Positions 40,604-49,038 are shown, counted from the stretch's first letter. The stretch is DNA of 64,000 nucleotides from CAG-170 sp022779365 (GCA_022779365.1 JALFSI010000037.1:31553-95552), one strand, 5' to 3'. Translations and numbers: made by a program. Notes: generated by a model from the sequence alone, not told the origin.

Positions 40604-41884
40604 ATGCGGGGAAGATTTCAAGAGCCGCGCCGCCATATCAGCTTGCGGACGGTTTTGATCGCACTGGGCGTGCTCGTTCTGGCGGCGGCAGCGTTCGGCG
40701 TCTGGAAATTCACGCGTCCCGCGCCGCTGCCGGAGATCGCCGTGCCGGTGATGCAGAGCCAGCCGGTCGAGCCCCCGGCGCAGCCGGAGGCGCAAGCGCC
40801 GTCCGAGACGCCGGAAGCGCCCGCCGCGCGCGAATTGGAGGCGGACGTTGTGGAGCAGACGCCGCCCGCGCCTGCCGAGCAGTCGCTGCGGCTGATGGCG
40901 GTGGGCGACGATCTTATCCACAACTCGATCTACTGGTCGGCGGAGCTGCCGGACGGCAGCTATGATTTTACACCGTTTTATCAGGACATCGCGCCGGTCG
41001 TCGCGGACTATGACCTCGCCTGCATCCAGCAGGAGACCATTTTTGTAAGCGACCCCGCGCTCTATGACAATTACCCGCGCTTTGCCTCGCCCACGGCGGT
41101 CGGCGACGCGCTGGCGCAGGCGGGCTTCAACGTCGTGACGATGGCGGGAAACCACTGCTACGACAAGGGCATGACGGGCATCACCGACACGCTCTCGTTC
41201 TGGCGCGAGGCGCACCCGGAGGTCACGGTGCTCGGCATCCACGACTCGCAGGAGGACGCGGACACGATCCGCGTCGTGGAGCAGAACGGGCTGCGCGTGG
41301 CGCTGCTCGACTACACCTACGGTGTGAATTACGAAAAGCCGGAAAACGATTGGACGGTTGATTTCCTCGACCGCGACAAGGCCGCGCGCGACTTGGAAAA
41401 CGCCCGTGCGCAGGCGGATTTTGTGATCGTGTTCGCCCACTGGGGCGAGGAGGGTGAGTTCTCGCCGAACGACTATCAGCGCGGTTGGGCAGAATTTTTT
41501 GCCGCGCAGAACGTGGACGCGGTCATCGGCGGGCATCCGCACGTTTTGCAGCCGATGGAGACGCTGACGCGCGCGGACGGAAAGACGATGCCGGTGTATT
41601 ACTCGCTCGGCAATTTCCTCTCGCACCAGATGAGCGCCGAGCAGATGCTCGGCGGCATGGCGAGCCTGCGGCTGGTCAAGGACGACGCGGGCACATGCGT
41701 GGAGGACGCGGAGCTGCTGCCCACCGTCACCGTCATCACGCACAAGGACACCGGCTGGTGGAGCTACCGCCCCATGCTGCTGAGCGACTATACCGACGAG
41801 CTTGCCGCGCAGCACCGCCTCCCCGAGGCGACGCCGGAGTATTTGTGGGGCTTATACAACAAAATAACCGGCAAGGAAGCATAA
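40604..41884 (+). CDS. CapA-family membrane-anchored metallophosphatase-like protein
   Basis: A 426-aa protein with one N-terminal TM (about 15-37), a Pro/Glu/Ala-rich spacer (about 40-90), and a CapA domain (PF09587): LMAVGDDLIHNSIY, METI-like CIQQETIF, MAGNHCYDKGMTG, VFAHWGEEGEF and VIGGHPHVLQPME, giving the calcineurin-like metal ligands. CapA was named from poly-gamma-glutamate capsule export, but no other cap genes are present. A cell-envelope hydrolase role is therefore as likely. It starts behind GGAGGG 2 nt after the lipoprotein gene and ends at a strong terminator. Confidence 0.87.
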   Translation: MRGRFQEPRRHISLRTVLIALGVLVLAAAAFGVWKFTRPAPLPEIAVPVMQSQPVEPPAQPEAQAPSETPEAPAARELEADVVEQTPPAPAEQSLRLMAVGDDLIHNSIYWSAELPDGSYDFTPFYQDIAPVVADYDLACIQQETIFVSDPALYDNYPRFASPTAVGDALAQAGFNVVTMAGNHCYDKGMTGITDTLSFWREAHPEVTVLGIHDSQEDADTIRVVEQNGLRVALLDYTYGVNYEKPENDWTVDFLDRDKAARDLENARAQADFVIVFAHWGEEGEFSPNDYQRGWAEFFAAQNVDAVIGGHPHVLQPMETLTRADGKTMPVYYSLGNFLSHQMSAEQMLGGMASLRLVKDDAGTCVEDAELLPTVTVITHKDTGWWSYRPMLLSDYTDELAAQHRLPEATPEYLWGLYNKITGKEA

Positions 41885-41889
41885 AAACT

Positions 41890-41920
41890 CGCCCCGTTCC
41901 AAATGGAACGGGGCGGTTTT
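41890..41920 (+). terminator. Terminator after the CapA-like gene
   Basis: CGCCCCGTTCC (41890-41900) pairs with GGAACGGGGCG (41905-41915), then GTTTT. It marks the left border of mosaic repeat R3. Confidence 0.85.
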
Positions 41921-41928
41921 AGAACACA

Positions 41929-42215
41929 AAGCCTCGCAGAGTTTCGCCGCCGCGGCGGCGAAAGCGATTTGAATCATTTTTGCCGGCGGCGTGTACGTCG
42001 GCAAAAATACAGCTCACGGAGCGGAATTAAGTGAGACTCCAAGGGCGCAAGCCTTGCGCAGCGCACTTGGCTAAGTCGAACTTATGCAGAGCGAAGCGTC
42101 GAAGTAGAATTTTTGCGCTCTGCGCAAAAATTATGCGTGCAGCGCAGTGCAAGCCTTTTCAAACGGAAACTTGTTTCCGTTTGAGATCGTTTCAAAAAGT
42201 ATTTTTGAAACGATC
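41929..42215 (+). repeat. Mosaic multi-hairpin repeat, copy R3 (long form, most diverged)
   Basis: A 287-bp copy between the convergent ends of the CapA-like gene and tpiA. Hairpins in order: TTTCGCCGCC/GGCGGCGAAA; TTTTTGCCG (41977-41985) with CGGCAAAAA (41999-42007) around the conserved GTGTACGT loop; an extra module of roughly 80 nt (about 42025-42103); AATTTTTGCGC/GCGCAAAAATT; CAAACGGAAAC/GTTTCCGTTTG; and GATCGTTTCAAAAA (42185-42198) with TTTTTGAAACGATC (42202-42215). The last overlaps the tpiA stop codon and would act as its terminator. The CAGTCTGTCGA start seen in R1 and R4 is missing. Confidence 0.85.
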
Positions 42216-42990
42216 AAGCCGTGGGCTGGTTGGCTGCCTCAATGATCTTGACGAACTTTTCGGGCACGAGGGACGCACCGCCGATGAGACCGCCGTCGAT
42301 GTCCGGCTGCGCCAGCAGATCAAACGCGTTCTTCTCGTTCATAGAGCCGCCGTAGAGGATGGAGATGGCGCGGGAGACCTTTGCACCGTACAGCTTGCGC
42401 ACCACGGCGCGGATGTTCTCGCAGACCTCCTCCGCCTGCTCCGGCGTGGCGGTCTTGCCCGTGCCGATCGCCCAGATGGGCTCATAGGCGATGATGATCT
42501 TGCGGATCTTGTCCTCGCCGACGCCGCACAGACCGGCCTTGATCTGCATGGTGATCCATTCGGTGGTGATGCCCGTCTCGCGCTGCTCCAGGCTTTCGCC
42601 CACGCAGAGGATGGGGGACAGACCGTTTTCCAGCGCCGCGAGGACCTTGGCGTTCACGTCGGCGTCCGTCTCGCCCATGGCGCGGCGCTCGGAGTGACCG
42701 AGGATGACGTACTTGCAGCCCGCGTCCACGAGCATATTCGCGGCGATCTCGCCGGTGTAGGCGCCGGAGGCGTTGGCGTTGCAGTTTTCAGCGCCGATGC
42801 CCACGCGCGTCTCGCGCATGGCGCGCACGGCGGCGGGGATGCACACGGCGGGCACGCACAGTGCCACGTCGCACCAGCGACCCTTGGGCATGATGGTCTT
42901 AAATTCGGTCATAAACGCCTTGGTTTCCGACGGCGTCTTGTTCATCTTCCAGTTGCCGGCGATGACAGTCTTGCGATATTTTCTGTTCAT
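42214..42990 (-). CDS. tpiA: Triose-phosphate isomerase
   Basis: A 258-aa glycolytic enzyme interconverting dihydroxyacetone phosphate and glyceraldehyde 3-phosphate. Substrate-site NWKMN is at 13-17, the catalytic His in YVILGHSERR (about 100), the catalytic Glu in IIAYEPIWAIGTGKTA (about 170, including the flexible loop), and the phosphate grip in ILYGGSMN and GGLIGGASL. Length is typical. It lies downstream of pgk on the same strand, but 457 bp of repeats intervene, so separate expression is possible. Repeat R3 overlaps its stop codon. Confidence 0.97.
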   Translation of the reverse strand: MNRKYRKTVIAGNWKMNKTPSETKAFMTEFKTIMPKGRWCDVALCVPAVCIPAAVRAMRETRVGIGAENCNANASGAYTGEIAANMLVDAGCKYVILGHSERRAMGETDADVNAKVLAALENGLSPILCVGESLEQRETGITTEWITMQIKAGLCGVGEDKIRKIIIAYEPIWAIGTGKTATPEQAEEVCENIRAVVRKLYGAKVSRAISILYGGSMNEKNAFDLLAQPDIDGGLIGGASLVPEKFVKIIEAANQPTA

Positions 42991-43029
42991 GATTTTCTCT
43001 GCTCCTAATGAATATGGTTTTCCAATTTC

Positions 43030-43440
43030 CTGTGAAATGCCTTCCCCATGTGGGGAAGGTGGCGAACGAAGTGAGCCGGATGAGGAGAAGGGTGGTACGT
43101 TTTGAGATGTTCTGCGTTTGCACCATTCAAAGGCTTCCCTTGGCGATCAAGGGAAGCTGTCGCCGGAGGCGACTGAAGGGATCAGAACGTTGCAGGTTTT
43201 AGAGCACCCGCGGCAGTGCGGCAAAACGCACACCTTCTCATCCCTTCCGTCACGGCTGCGCCGTGCCACCTCCCCTTGGTCACCAAGGGGAGGCTTTGGT
43301 GCGCTCAAAACGCGTGACAGCTCAAAAATAAGAACGCATCCCCTCATCAGTTAGCCTTCGGCTGACAGCTATCCCTACCCCCTTTGCCCCTTCGGGACAT
43401 TTCCCCCTGATAGGGGGAATCTGCCCTCCGAGGGGAAGCC
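43030..43440. repeat. Cluster of palindromic repeats between pgk and tpiA
   Basis: Three related units. (a) CCTTCCCC-ATGT-GGGGAAGG, GGCGAACGAAGTGAGCC, GGATGAGGAGAAGGG (43037-43100); its inverse copy is at 49927-50002. (b) GGCTTCCCTTGG-CGAT-CAAGGGAAGC and GTCGCCGGAGGCGAC, then TGAAGGGATCAGAA (43130-43190), with relatives at 45329 and 49828. (c) Reverse-facing CCTCCCCTTGG-TCA-CCAAGGGGAGG (43269-43292) and a decayed TTAGCCTTCGGCTGACAGC block (43350-43372). They fill the 457-bp gap; the tpiA promoter is not obvious. Confidence 0.7.
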
Positions 43441-43447
43441 GTGGGTA

Positions 43448-44647
43448 TTACTTATCCTGAAGGCAGGCGATACCAGGCAGTTCCAGACCCTCGAGGAACT
43501 CCAGGGACGCGCCGCCGCCGGTGGAGATGTGCGTGATCTTATCGGCAAAGCCGAGCTGCTCGCACGCCGCCGCGGAGTCGCCGCCGCCGACGATGGTGAT
43601 GGCGCTGGAATCCGCCAGCGCCTGCGCCACGGCGATCGTGCCCTTGGCAAGCGTCGGGTTCTCAAACACACCCATCGGACCGTTCCAAACGACCGTTTTG
43701 GCGCTCTTCACAGCGTCCGCAAACAGCGCGCGGGTCTTTTCGCCGATGTCCATGCCCTCCATGTCGGCGGGGATGGCGTCCACATCCACGGTCTTGACGT
43801 CGATGGGCGCGTCAATGGGATCGGGGAAGGACGCGGCGATGACGGTATCGACCGGCAGCAGGAGCTTCACGCCCTTTTCCTCCGCCTTCTTCATCATGTC
43901 CTTGCAGTAATCGACCTTTTCCGCGTCAAACAGGGACTTGCCGATGCCGTAGCCCTTGGCGGCGAGGAAGGTGTATGCCATGCCGCCGCCGATGATGAGC
44001 GTATCGACCTTTTCCAGCAGATTGTTGATGACGTTCAGCTTGTCGGAGACCTTTGCGCCGCCGAGGATGGCGACGAACGGACGCTCGGGATCGGCAAGCG
44101 CCTTGCCCATCACGCCGATCTCCTTCTGGATGAGGTAGCCGCAGACGGCGGGCAGATAGTCGGCGACGCCCGCAGTGGACGAATGGGCGCGATGCGCCGT
44201 GCCGAACGCGTCGTTCACGAAAATGTCCGCGAGAGAGGCGAGCTTCTTCGACAGCTCAGGGTCGTTCTTCGTCTCGCCCTTTTCAAAGCGGGTGTTTTCC
44301 AGCAGCATGACCTCGCCGTCCTTGAGGGACGCGGCAAGGGACTGCGCGCTCTCGCCCACGACGTCCTGCGCCATCTTCACGGGCTGACCCAGCAGCTCGG
44401 ACAGGCGGTCGGCAACGATCTTCAGCGACAGCTCAGGCTTGACCTCGCCCTTGGGCTTGCCCATGTGGGAGCAGAGGATGACGCGCGCGCCGTGCTTGAC
44501 CAGATATTCGATGGTCGGCAGCGCGGCGACGATGCGCTTGTCGCTGGTGATGACGCCAGCCTTGGTGGGGACGTTGAAGTCGCAGCGGCAGAGCACGCGC
44601 TTGCCGTGAACGTCGATGTCTTCAATGGATTTCTTGTTGTAGTTCAT
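43448..44647 (-). CDS. pgk: Phosphoglycerate kinase
   Basis: A 399-aa two-domain kinase making ATP from 1,3-bisphosphoglycerate. VLCRCDFNVP is near residue 22, followed by LCSHMGKPKGE, LLENTRFEKGE and NDAFGTAHRAHSS in the N domain. AILGGAKVSDKLNVI, VWNGPMGVFE and TIVGGGDSAAACEQLG (nucleotide loop) are in the C domain. The ATG at 44647 has GGAGG 6 nt upstream. It follows trmL by 21 nt, so the two are probably one transcript from 45206-45234. Confidence 0.97.
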   Translation of the reverse strand: MNYNKKSIEDIDVHGKRVLCRCDFNVPTKAGVITSDKRIVAALPTIEYLVKHGARVILCSHMGKPKGEVKPELSLKIVADRLSELLGQPVKMAQDVVGESAQSLAASLKDGEVMLLENTRFEKGETKNDPELSKKLASLADIFVNDAFGTAHRAHSSTAGVADYLPAVCGYLIQKEIGVMGKALADPERPFVAILGGAKVSDKLNVINNLLEKVDTLIIGGGMAYTFLAAKGYGIGKSLFDAEKVDYCKDMMKKAEEKGVKLLLPVDTVIAASFPDPIDAPIDVKTVDVDAIPADMEGMDIGEKTRALFADAVKSAKTVVWNGPMGVFENPTLAKGTIAVAQALADSSAITIVGGGDSAAACEQLGFADKITHISTGGGASLEFLEGLELPGIACLQDK

Positions 44648-44668
44648 AAGGACCCTCCTTAATGTCAA

Positions 44669-45154
44669 TTACCAGTTTACCATCCCGCCCTGCCCCAGCA
44701 GATGCGGAAAATCCTGCTGCCGCAGCGCCTCAAACACGCCCACGGCGACCGAATTGCTCAAATTCAGGCTCCGCGCCGCCGCGCGGATGGGGATGCGCAC
44801 GCAATCATCAAAGTGCGCGGCTAAAAATTCCTCCGGCAGACCCTTCGTCTCCTTTCCGAAGAAGAGGAAGCAGCCGTCGGGATACGCTGCCTCGGCGTAG
44901 CTGCGCGGCGCCTTGGTGGAGAACAGACGCATGGTCCGCACATCGTTCCGGGCGAAAAAGTCGTCCAGGTTTTCGTACACGCGCACGTCCACCAGATGCC
45001 AGTAATCCAGCCCCGCGCGCTTGACCGCCTTGTCCGAAATATCAAAGCCGAGCGGCTTGATCAGATGCAGCACGCTCCCGGTGGCGGCGCAGGTGCGGGC
45101 GATGTTGCCGGTATTCGCCGGGATCTCCGGCTCGACCAGAACAATGTTGAGCAT
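44669..45154 (-). CDS. trmL: tRNA (cytidine/uridine-34 2'-O)-methyltransferase TrmL
   Basis: A 161-aa SPOUT methyltransferase of TrmL size (157 aa in E. coli). The trefoil-knot motifs are EPEIPANTGNIARTC, LFFGKETKGLPEEFL and RSLNLSNSVAVGVFEALRQ. It methylates the wobble ribose of tRNA-Leu species using S-adenosylmethionine. The start is the ATG at 45154, with GGAGG 7 nt upstream. It is the promoter-proximal gene of a short operon with pgk. Confidence 0.93.
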   Translation of the reverse strand: MLNIVLVEPEIPANTGNIARTCAATGSVLHLIKPLGFDISDKAVKRAGLDYWHLVDVRVYENLDDFFARNDVRTMRLFSTKAPRSYAEAAYPDGCFLFFGKETKGLPEEFLAAHFDDCVRIPIRAAARSLNLSNSVAVGVFEALRQQDFPHLLGQGGMVNW

Positions 45155-45205
45155 ATCACGCCTCCGGGAAAAGCACATTTTTCGCCCACAAACGTAAGCA
45201 AGCAT

Positions 45206-45234
45206 ATTCTATGACAAAACATCGCAGATTTCAA
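45206..45234 (-). promoter_or_regulatory. Promoter of the trmL-pgk unit
   Basis: On the minus strand TTGAAA (45229-45234), 17 nt, TAGAAT (45206-45211). Confidence 0.7.
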
Positions 45235-45324
45235 CTGTTTTTAGAGTGAAAATGAAAAAATTTTCATGATAAAATTTGTAATCCTGCACAAAAGAGTTTT
45301 TGATTTTTGGACGGTTTTATACCG

Positions 45325-45640
45325 CATGAAAAGGCTTCCCTTGGTGGCCAAGGGAAGCTGACTGAAGGGATCAGAAGTTGTGCATTCTGAGCTGTCGCCA
45401 CGTTTCGTCGTAATGTAGGGGCGGGGCAGGATAGGTGAGAAGTAATAGTGAATAGTGAAGAAGTAATTATTTTGCGTAGGGGCGGGGTTCTACCCCGCCC
45501 GCATACGGCGCACCATCAAATTCGCACAACAAACGGCGACCCCTACAAACAGTGTGCGGATTCGCATCGGTACATTCGTGTTTGCAGGTGCGTACCGCCG
45601 GGCGGGGCAGAGCCCCGCCCCTACGAGTATTCCGGGGGAG
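45325..45640. repeat. Repeat cluster upstream of trmL (TTCCCTTGG and GTAGGGGCGGGG families)
   Basis: AAGGCTTCCCTTGG-TGG-CCAAGGGAAGC and TGAAGGGATCAGAA (45329-45375) are a shortened copy of the unit at 43130, lacking the GTCGCC stem. TGTAGGGGCGGGGC (45415-45429) is a truncated half. ATTATTTTGCGTAGGGGCGG (45465-45484) with GGGCGGGG-TTCT-ACCCCGCCC closely repeats 30750. GCGGGGCAG-AGCCCCGCCCC (45600-45620) ends the cluster. The ~500-bp gap between trmL and the HD-domain gene holds only these repeats and the flanking promoter and terminator. Confidence 0.72.
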
Positions 45641-45645
45641 TATGT

Positions 45646-45684
45646 AAAAACCCGGGAGAATGTTCTCTCCCGGGGTTCTTTTTT
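45646..45684. terminator. Terminator after the YfbR-like gene
   Basis: CCCGGGAGA (45651-45659) pairs with TCTCCCGGG (45666-45674). TTTTT follows on the minus strand and TTCTTTTTT on the plus strand, so it can work both ways. Confidence 0.82.
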
Positions 45685-46258
45685 ATTCCAGCTCATCCAG
45701 CGTCAAGCGGAAGCTATCCAAGCAGTGCTCCATGAAATAATCCAGACACGGCAGCTTCATCTGCTCCAACGCTTCTCTCGTCTGGCGGGCGGCGGAGTCG
45801 AACTCGGCGTTGCCCGCTTTCTGCTCCTCCAGACATTTGATATGTGCCGAGAGCTTATCCGCCGCCTTGACGATGCATGCGACCTGCTCGTCCGACTCCA
45901 GCAGCAGCGGGCGGTAGCTCTCCTGCAGCGCCTCCGGCAGCAGCGCCAGCAGCTTTTCGCAGCTGATCGCCTCCACCTGCTTGTACGCCTGCTTGATGGC
46001 GGGGTTATAATACTTGATCGGCGTGGGCAGGTCGCCCGTCAGAATTTCTGACGCGTCGTGGAACAGCGCCGCCGATGCGCAGCGGTCCGGATCGGCGGGC
46101 TCGTGCAGAATGTCGCGCTGGATGAGCGCCAGCGCGTGCGCCAGCACCGCCACCATGTGGCTGTGCTCCTGAATATTTTCTTGAAAGGTGTTGCGCATGA
46201 GCCCCCAGCGCCCGATGTAGCGCATCCGGGAGATGAGCGCGTAAAACCGGCTTTGCAC
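45683..46258 (-). CDS. yfbR: HD-domain 5'-deoxynucleotidase (YfbR-like)
   Basis: A 191-aa HD phosphohydrolase. EHSHMVAVLAHAL carries the first His, ALFHDASEILTGDLPTPIKYY the HD pair and the family-specific GDLPTP motif, and VKAADKLSAHIKCLEEQ the distal Asp. E. coli YfbR removes phosphate from dNMPs, helping to balance deoxynucleotide pools. The start is GTG at 46258, with AGGAGG 8 nt upstream, better than any downstream ATG. It follows the MATE gene by 25 nt and ends in a terminator. Confidence 0.88.
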   Translation of the reverse strand: MQSRFYALISRMRYIGRWGLMRNTFQENIQEHSHMVAVLAHALALIQRDILHEPADPDRCASAALFHDASEILTGDLPTPIKYYNPAIKQAYKQVEAISCEKLLALLPEALQESYRPLLLESDEQVACIVKAADKLSAHIKCLEEQKAGNAEFDSAARQTREALEQMKLPCLDYFMEHCLDSFRLTLDELE

Positions 46259-46283
46259 GGTAAGATCCTCCTACATTATAATA

Positions 46284-47624
46284 TTATTTGACGAGCGATC
46301 TGGTTTTCCACGTCCCGCGGAAGTAGTGGCAGTAGCAGAAGATGAGCGTCACGACCCACGCCAGAAGCTGACTCCACCAGATGGCGGCGACGCCGAAGAG
46401 CGCCGTTTTGACAAGCAGATACGCCAGCGCCACGCGCACGCCCAGCGCCAGCGCCGCGCAGGCGGTGGCATACAGCCCCTCGCCCGCGCCCTGAAGCAGC
46501 CCGTTGCAGGGAAAATAGACCGCGAACACGAGCACTGCCCATGCCGCCAGATGCAGATGCTGCGTGCAGTACGCCGCCGCCTGCCCGCTGATGGCAAACA
46601 GCGCGATGATCTGCGGCGCGAGGAAATACGCGACCGCGCTCAGCGGCAGCGTGATGCAGATCGCAAGCCCAATGACCTGCCGCAGCCCGCGGCTCACGCG
46701 CTCCGGCTGCTTTGCGCCGATGTTCTGCCCCGTGTACGTCGCCATGGTGCTCTGGAACGAGAGTGTGGGCAGGATGAGGTAATTTTCAATGCGGCAGCCC
46801 ACGGTGAACGACGCGACCATATCCTCGCCGCAGGAATTGACGAGCCGCTGCATGAACATGAAGCCGCACGAGACGACCGACTGCTGCACCGCCATCGGCG
46901 CGCCGATGGTGAGCACGCGCCGCGCAAGTTTCGGCTCAAAGCGCAGCTCCCGCGGCGAAAAACGCAGAAATTCGTACTTTTTGTGCATATACCAGAAGCT
47001 CAGCACGCACGAGAGAAGCTGCGAGATGACCGTCGCCACCGCCGCACCGGCAACGCCCATCTTGACAACCGCCACCAGCAGCAGGTCGAGCACGACGTTC
47101 AGAAGCGACGAGGCAAAAAGAAAATACAGCGTCGCCTTGCTGTCGCCGATGGCGCGCAGGATCGCGGCGGTGATGTTGTAGCCGAACTGGAAGATCAGTC
47201 CCGCCGCGTAGATCATAAAGTAAGTGACCGCCATTTCCAGCAGCGCTGCGGGTGTTTGCAGCAGACCCGTCAGCAGCGGGCGCGTGAGCACCACGCCGAG
47301 CACGCTCATCCCCGCGCCGAGCGCCAGAAACAGCACGATGGACGTGGACGCGATGCACCGCACCTCGTCCAGCTTCTGCGCGCCGAAATACTGCGCGACC
47401 AGCACGCCCGCGCCGATGGAAAAGCCCAGCGCCAGCGCCGTAAAGAGCATCGTCAGGCTCGTGCACGAGCCGACGGCGGACAGCGCGCGGTCGCTCACAT
47501 AGTTGCCGACGATGATGGTGTCGGCAGTGTTGTAGAGCTGCTGCAATAAATTCCCCAGCAGCAGCGGCAGCGCAAAGCGCAGCGCGCCCTTCCACGGCGT
47601 GCCGCGTGTCAGATCGAGTGTCAT
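46284..47624 (-). CDS. MATE family efflux transporter
   Basis: A 446-aa exporter distinct from the MATE protein at 23872. It begins MTLDLTRGTPWKGALRFALPLLLGNLLQQLYNTADTI and contains VGNYVSDRALSAVGSCTS, IGAGVLVAQYFGA, the mid-protein hinge FRFSPRE-like segment (LRFSPRELRFEP) and QNIGAKQPERVSRGL. Two six-helix halves are evident. Substrate unknown; the family exports drugs and metabolites. It has its own promoter at 47651-47679, divergent from the perR operon. Confidence 0.9.
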   Translation of the reverse strand: MTLDLTRGTPWKGALRFALPLLLGNLLQQLYNTADTIIVGNYVSDRALSAVGSCTSLTMLFTALALGFSIGAGVLVAQYFGAQKLDEVRCIASTSIVLFLALGAGMSVLGVVLTRPLLTGLLQTPAALLEMAVTYFMIYAAGLIFQFGYNITAAILRAIGDSKATLYFLFASSLLNVVLDLLLVAVVKMGVAGAAVATVISQLLSCVLSFWYMHKKYEFLRFSPRELRFEPKLARRVLTIGAPMAVQQSVVSCGFMFMQRLVNSCGEDMVASFTVGCRIENYLILPTLSFQSTMATYTGQNIGAKQPERVSRGLRQVIGLAICITLPLSAVAYFLAPQIIALFAISGQAAAYCTQHLHLAAWAVLVFAVYFPCNGLLQGAGEGLYATACAALALGVRVALAYLLVKTALFGVAAIWWSQLLAWVVTLIFCYCHYFRGTWKTRSLVK

Positions 47625-47650
47625 ACCGCTTCATCCCCATTTCTGTATAA

Positions 47651-47679
47651 ATAGTATCACAAGCACGAGGGAATGTAAA
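47651..47679 (-). promoter_or_regulatory. Promoter of the MATE-yfbR unit
   Basis: On the minus strand TTTACA (47674-47679), 17 nt, TACTAT (47651-47656). Confidence 0.65.
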
Positions 47680-47741
47680 TCGGCGTTTTGGCGCACAGCA
47701 TCGTGCTGCATTTTTGCGGCAGTTTTTGTGCAAATTGCCAC

Positions 47742-47796
47742 TTTACAAATGAAAATCATTCTTATATAATTAACTTGCAAATGATAATTATTATTG
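47742..47796 (+). promoter_or_regulatory. perR: perR-operon promoter with two Per/Fur boxes
   Basis: TTTACA (47742-47747), 17 nt, TATAAT (47765-47770): near-consensus. The spacer holds TGAAAATCATTCTTA (47750-47764), and the start-site region holds TGATAATTATTATTG (47782-47796). Each matches the PerR 7-1-7 box TTATAATnATTATAA or the closely similar Fur box at about 12 of 15 positions. Bound repressor would block both polymerase binding and escape, so the first gene product probably represses its own operon until peroxide arrives. Confidence 0.75.
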
Positions 47797-47812
47797 GTTT
47801 GGAGGGATGCGC

Positions 47813-48211
47813 ATGGCAGTCCGAAAATACAGCCGCAAGCGCGACGCCATCCTGGAATGCGTGCGCAGTACGACCGAGCACCCGGCTGCGGAGTGGGTCT
47901 ATTCGCACCTGAAGGACGAATTTCCCGATCTGAGCCTCGCCACGGTCTATCGCAACCTCGCCATGTTCAAGGACGAGGGGCTGGTCGAATCGCTGGGCAC
48001 GGTCGGCGGCATCGAACGCTTTGACGGCAACACCGCCCCGCACGATCATTTTATCTGCACCGCGTGCAACGCGGTCATCGACTTTGAAGCTCCCGCGCTG
48101 CCGGATGCACTTTTGGAGCAGGTGCAGACGCAGCTCGGTGCAAAGCTCTCCGGCTACCGCCTGCATTACTACGGGCTGTGCCGAAGCTGCAAAAATAAAA
48201 AACTCAACTAA
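47813..48211 (+). CDS. perR: Fur-family repressor, PerR-type
   Basis: A 132-aa regulator. The winged helix has LSLATVYRNLAMFKDEGLV (recognition helix). The regulatory site has the AP-HDHF-type motif (here TAPHDHFICTAC), and two CxxC zinc pairs, CTAC and CRSC, hold the structural zinc. PerR senses H2O2 by iron-driven His oxidation; this position in a peroxidase operon favours PerR over Fur. The ATG at 47813 is used, because GGAGG is 7 nt upstream of it but abuts the ATG at 47807. Confidence 0.88.
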   Translation: MAVRKYSRKRDAILECVRSTTEHPAAEWVYSHLKDEFPDLSLATVYRNLAMFKDEGLVESLGTVGGIERFDGNTAPHDHFICTACNAVIDFEAPALPDALLEQVQTQLGAKLSGYRLHYYGLCRSCKNKKLN

Positions 48212-48240
48212 ACGGATCAAAACAATGGAGGTAAATCAAA

Positions 48241-48831
48241 ATGAAAAAATTTGTGTGCAAGGTCTGCGGTTACGTCTACGAGGGCGAGGAAGCGCCCGAT
48301 GTCTGCCCCGTCTGCAAGGCAAAGAAGGAAATGTTCGAGGAAGTCAAGGGCGAGATGAAGCTGGCTGCCGAGCATGAGTACGGCATCTATGCCAAGACCG
48401 TCAAGAATAACCCCGACATCTCCGCCGAGGATAAGAAGTATATCTTCGAGCAGCTCATGGCGAATTTCAACGGCGAGTGCAGCGAGGTGGGCATGTACCT
48501 GTGCATGGCGCGCATCGCGCACCGCGAGGGCTATCCTGAGATCGGTCTGTACTGGGAAAAGGCGGCGTATGAAGAGGCGGAGCACGCAGCAAAGTTTGCA
48601 GAGCTGCTCGGCGAGGATCTGGAAGCGAACATGAAGGCGACCACGAAGGATAACCTCAAGTGGCGCGTGGACTGCGAGTTCGGTGCGACCGCGGGCAAGT
48701 TCGAGCTGGCGGGCTGCGCCAAGAAGAACGGTCTGGACGCCATCCACGACACCGTGCACGAAATGGCGCGCGATGAGGCTCGTCACGGCCGCGCCCTCAA
48801 GGGTCTGCTCGACCGCTACTTTGGGAAATAA
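48241..48831 (+). CDS. Reverse rubrerythrin (NADH peroxidase)
   Basis: A 196-aa non-haem iron peroxidase with the rubredoxin domain first: CKVCGY and CPVCKAK (residues 6-27), then the ferritin-like diiron bundle with ECSEVGMYLCMARIAHREG, YEEAEHAAKF and DEARHGRALKGLL, giving the ExxH ligands. This domain order is that of clostridial reverse rubrerythrins, which reduce H2O2 with electrons from NAD(P)H via rubredoxin reductase. It is 29 nt after perR with GGAGG. Rubredoxin and a BFD-like protein follow, which could supply the electrons. Confidence 0.93.
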   Translation: MKKFVCKVCGYVYEGEEAPDVCPVCKAKKEMFEEVKGEMKLAAEHEYGIYAKTVKNNPDISAEDKKYIFEQLMANFNGECSEVGMYLCMARIAHREGYPEIGLYWEKAAYEEAEHAAKFAELLGEDLEANMKATTKDNLKWRVDCEFGATAGKFELAGCAKKNGLDAIHDTVHEMARDEARHGRALKGLLDRYFGK

Positions 48832-48834
48832 GCC

Positions 48835-49038
48835 ATGGACTATACAGAGAACACCGAGATCTGTCACTGCAAGCACGTCACGCTGGCGGACATCGACGAT
48901 GCGCTGCATCGGAGCGCGCACTTTTCCGACGTGGAGGAGGAGTTCCGGCAGGTGCAGGCGATGACGCAGTGCTCAACGGGCTGCGGCGGCTGCCATGATA
49001 AGATCATGGGGATCATTTCTGAACGGCTCAGCGGCTGA
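48835..49038 (+). CDS. BFD-like [2Fe-2S] mini-protein
   Basis: A 67-aa protein with the bacterioferritin-associated ferredoxin cysteine pattern: CHCKHVTLADI (Cys-x-Cys) near residue 10 and CSTGCGGC near residue 47. It should hold one [2Fe-2S] cluster. E. coli Bfd reduces iron stored in bacterioferritin. Here it stands between a diiron peroxidase and rubredoxin with a 3-nt gap, so it probably passes electrons to or recycles iron for rubrerythrin. It is a stand-alone domain, not part of a larger reductase. Confidence 0.83.
   Translation: MDYTENTEICHCKHVTLADIDDALHRSAHFSDVEEEFRQVQAMTQCSTGCGGCHDKIMGIISERLSG

Noticed and set aside
47807..47812. Alternative perR start at the ATG of 47807
   Set aside because: GGAGG lies only 1 nt before it, whereas the ATG at 47813 has the normal 7-nt spacing.
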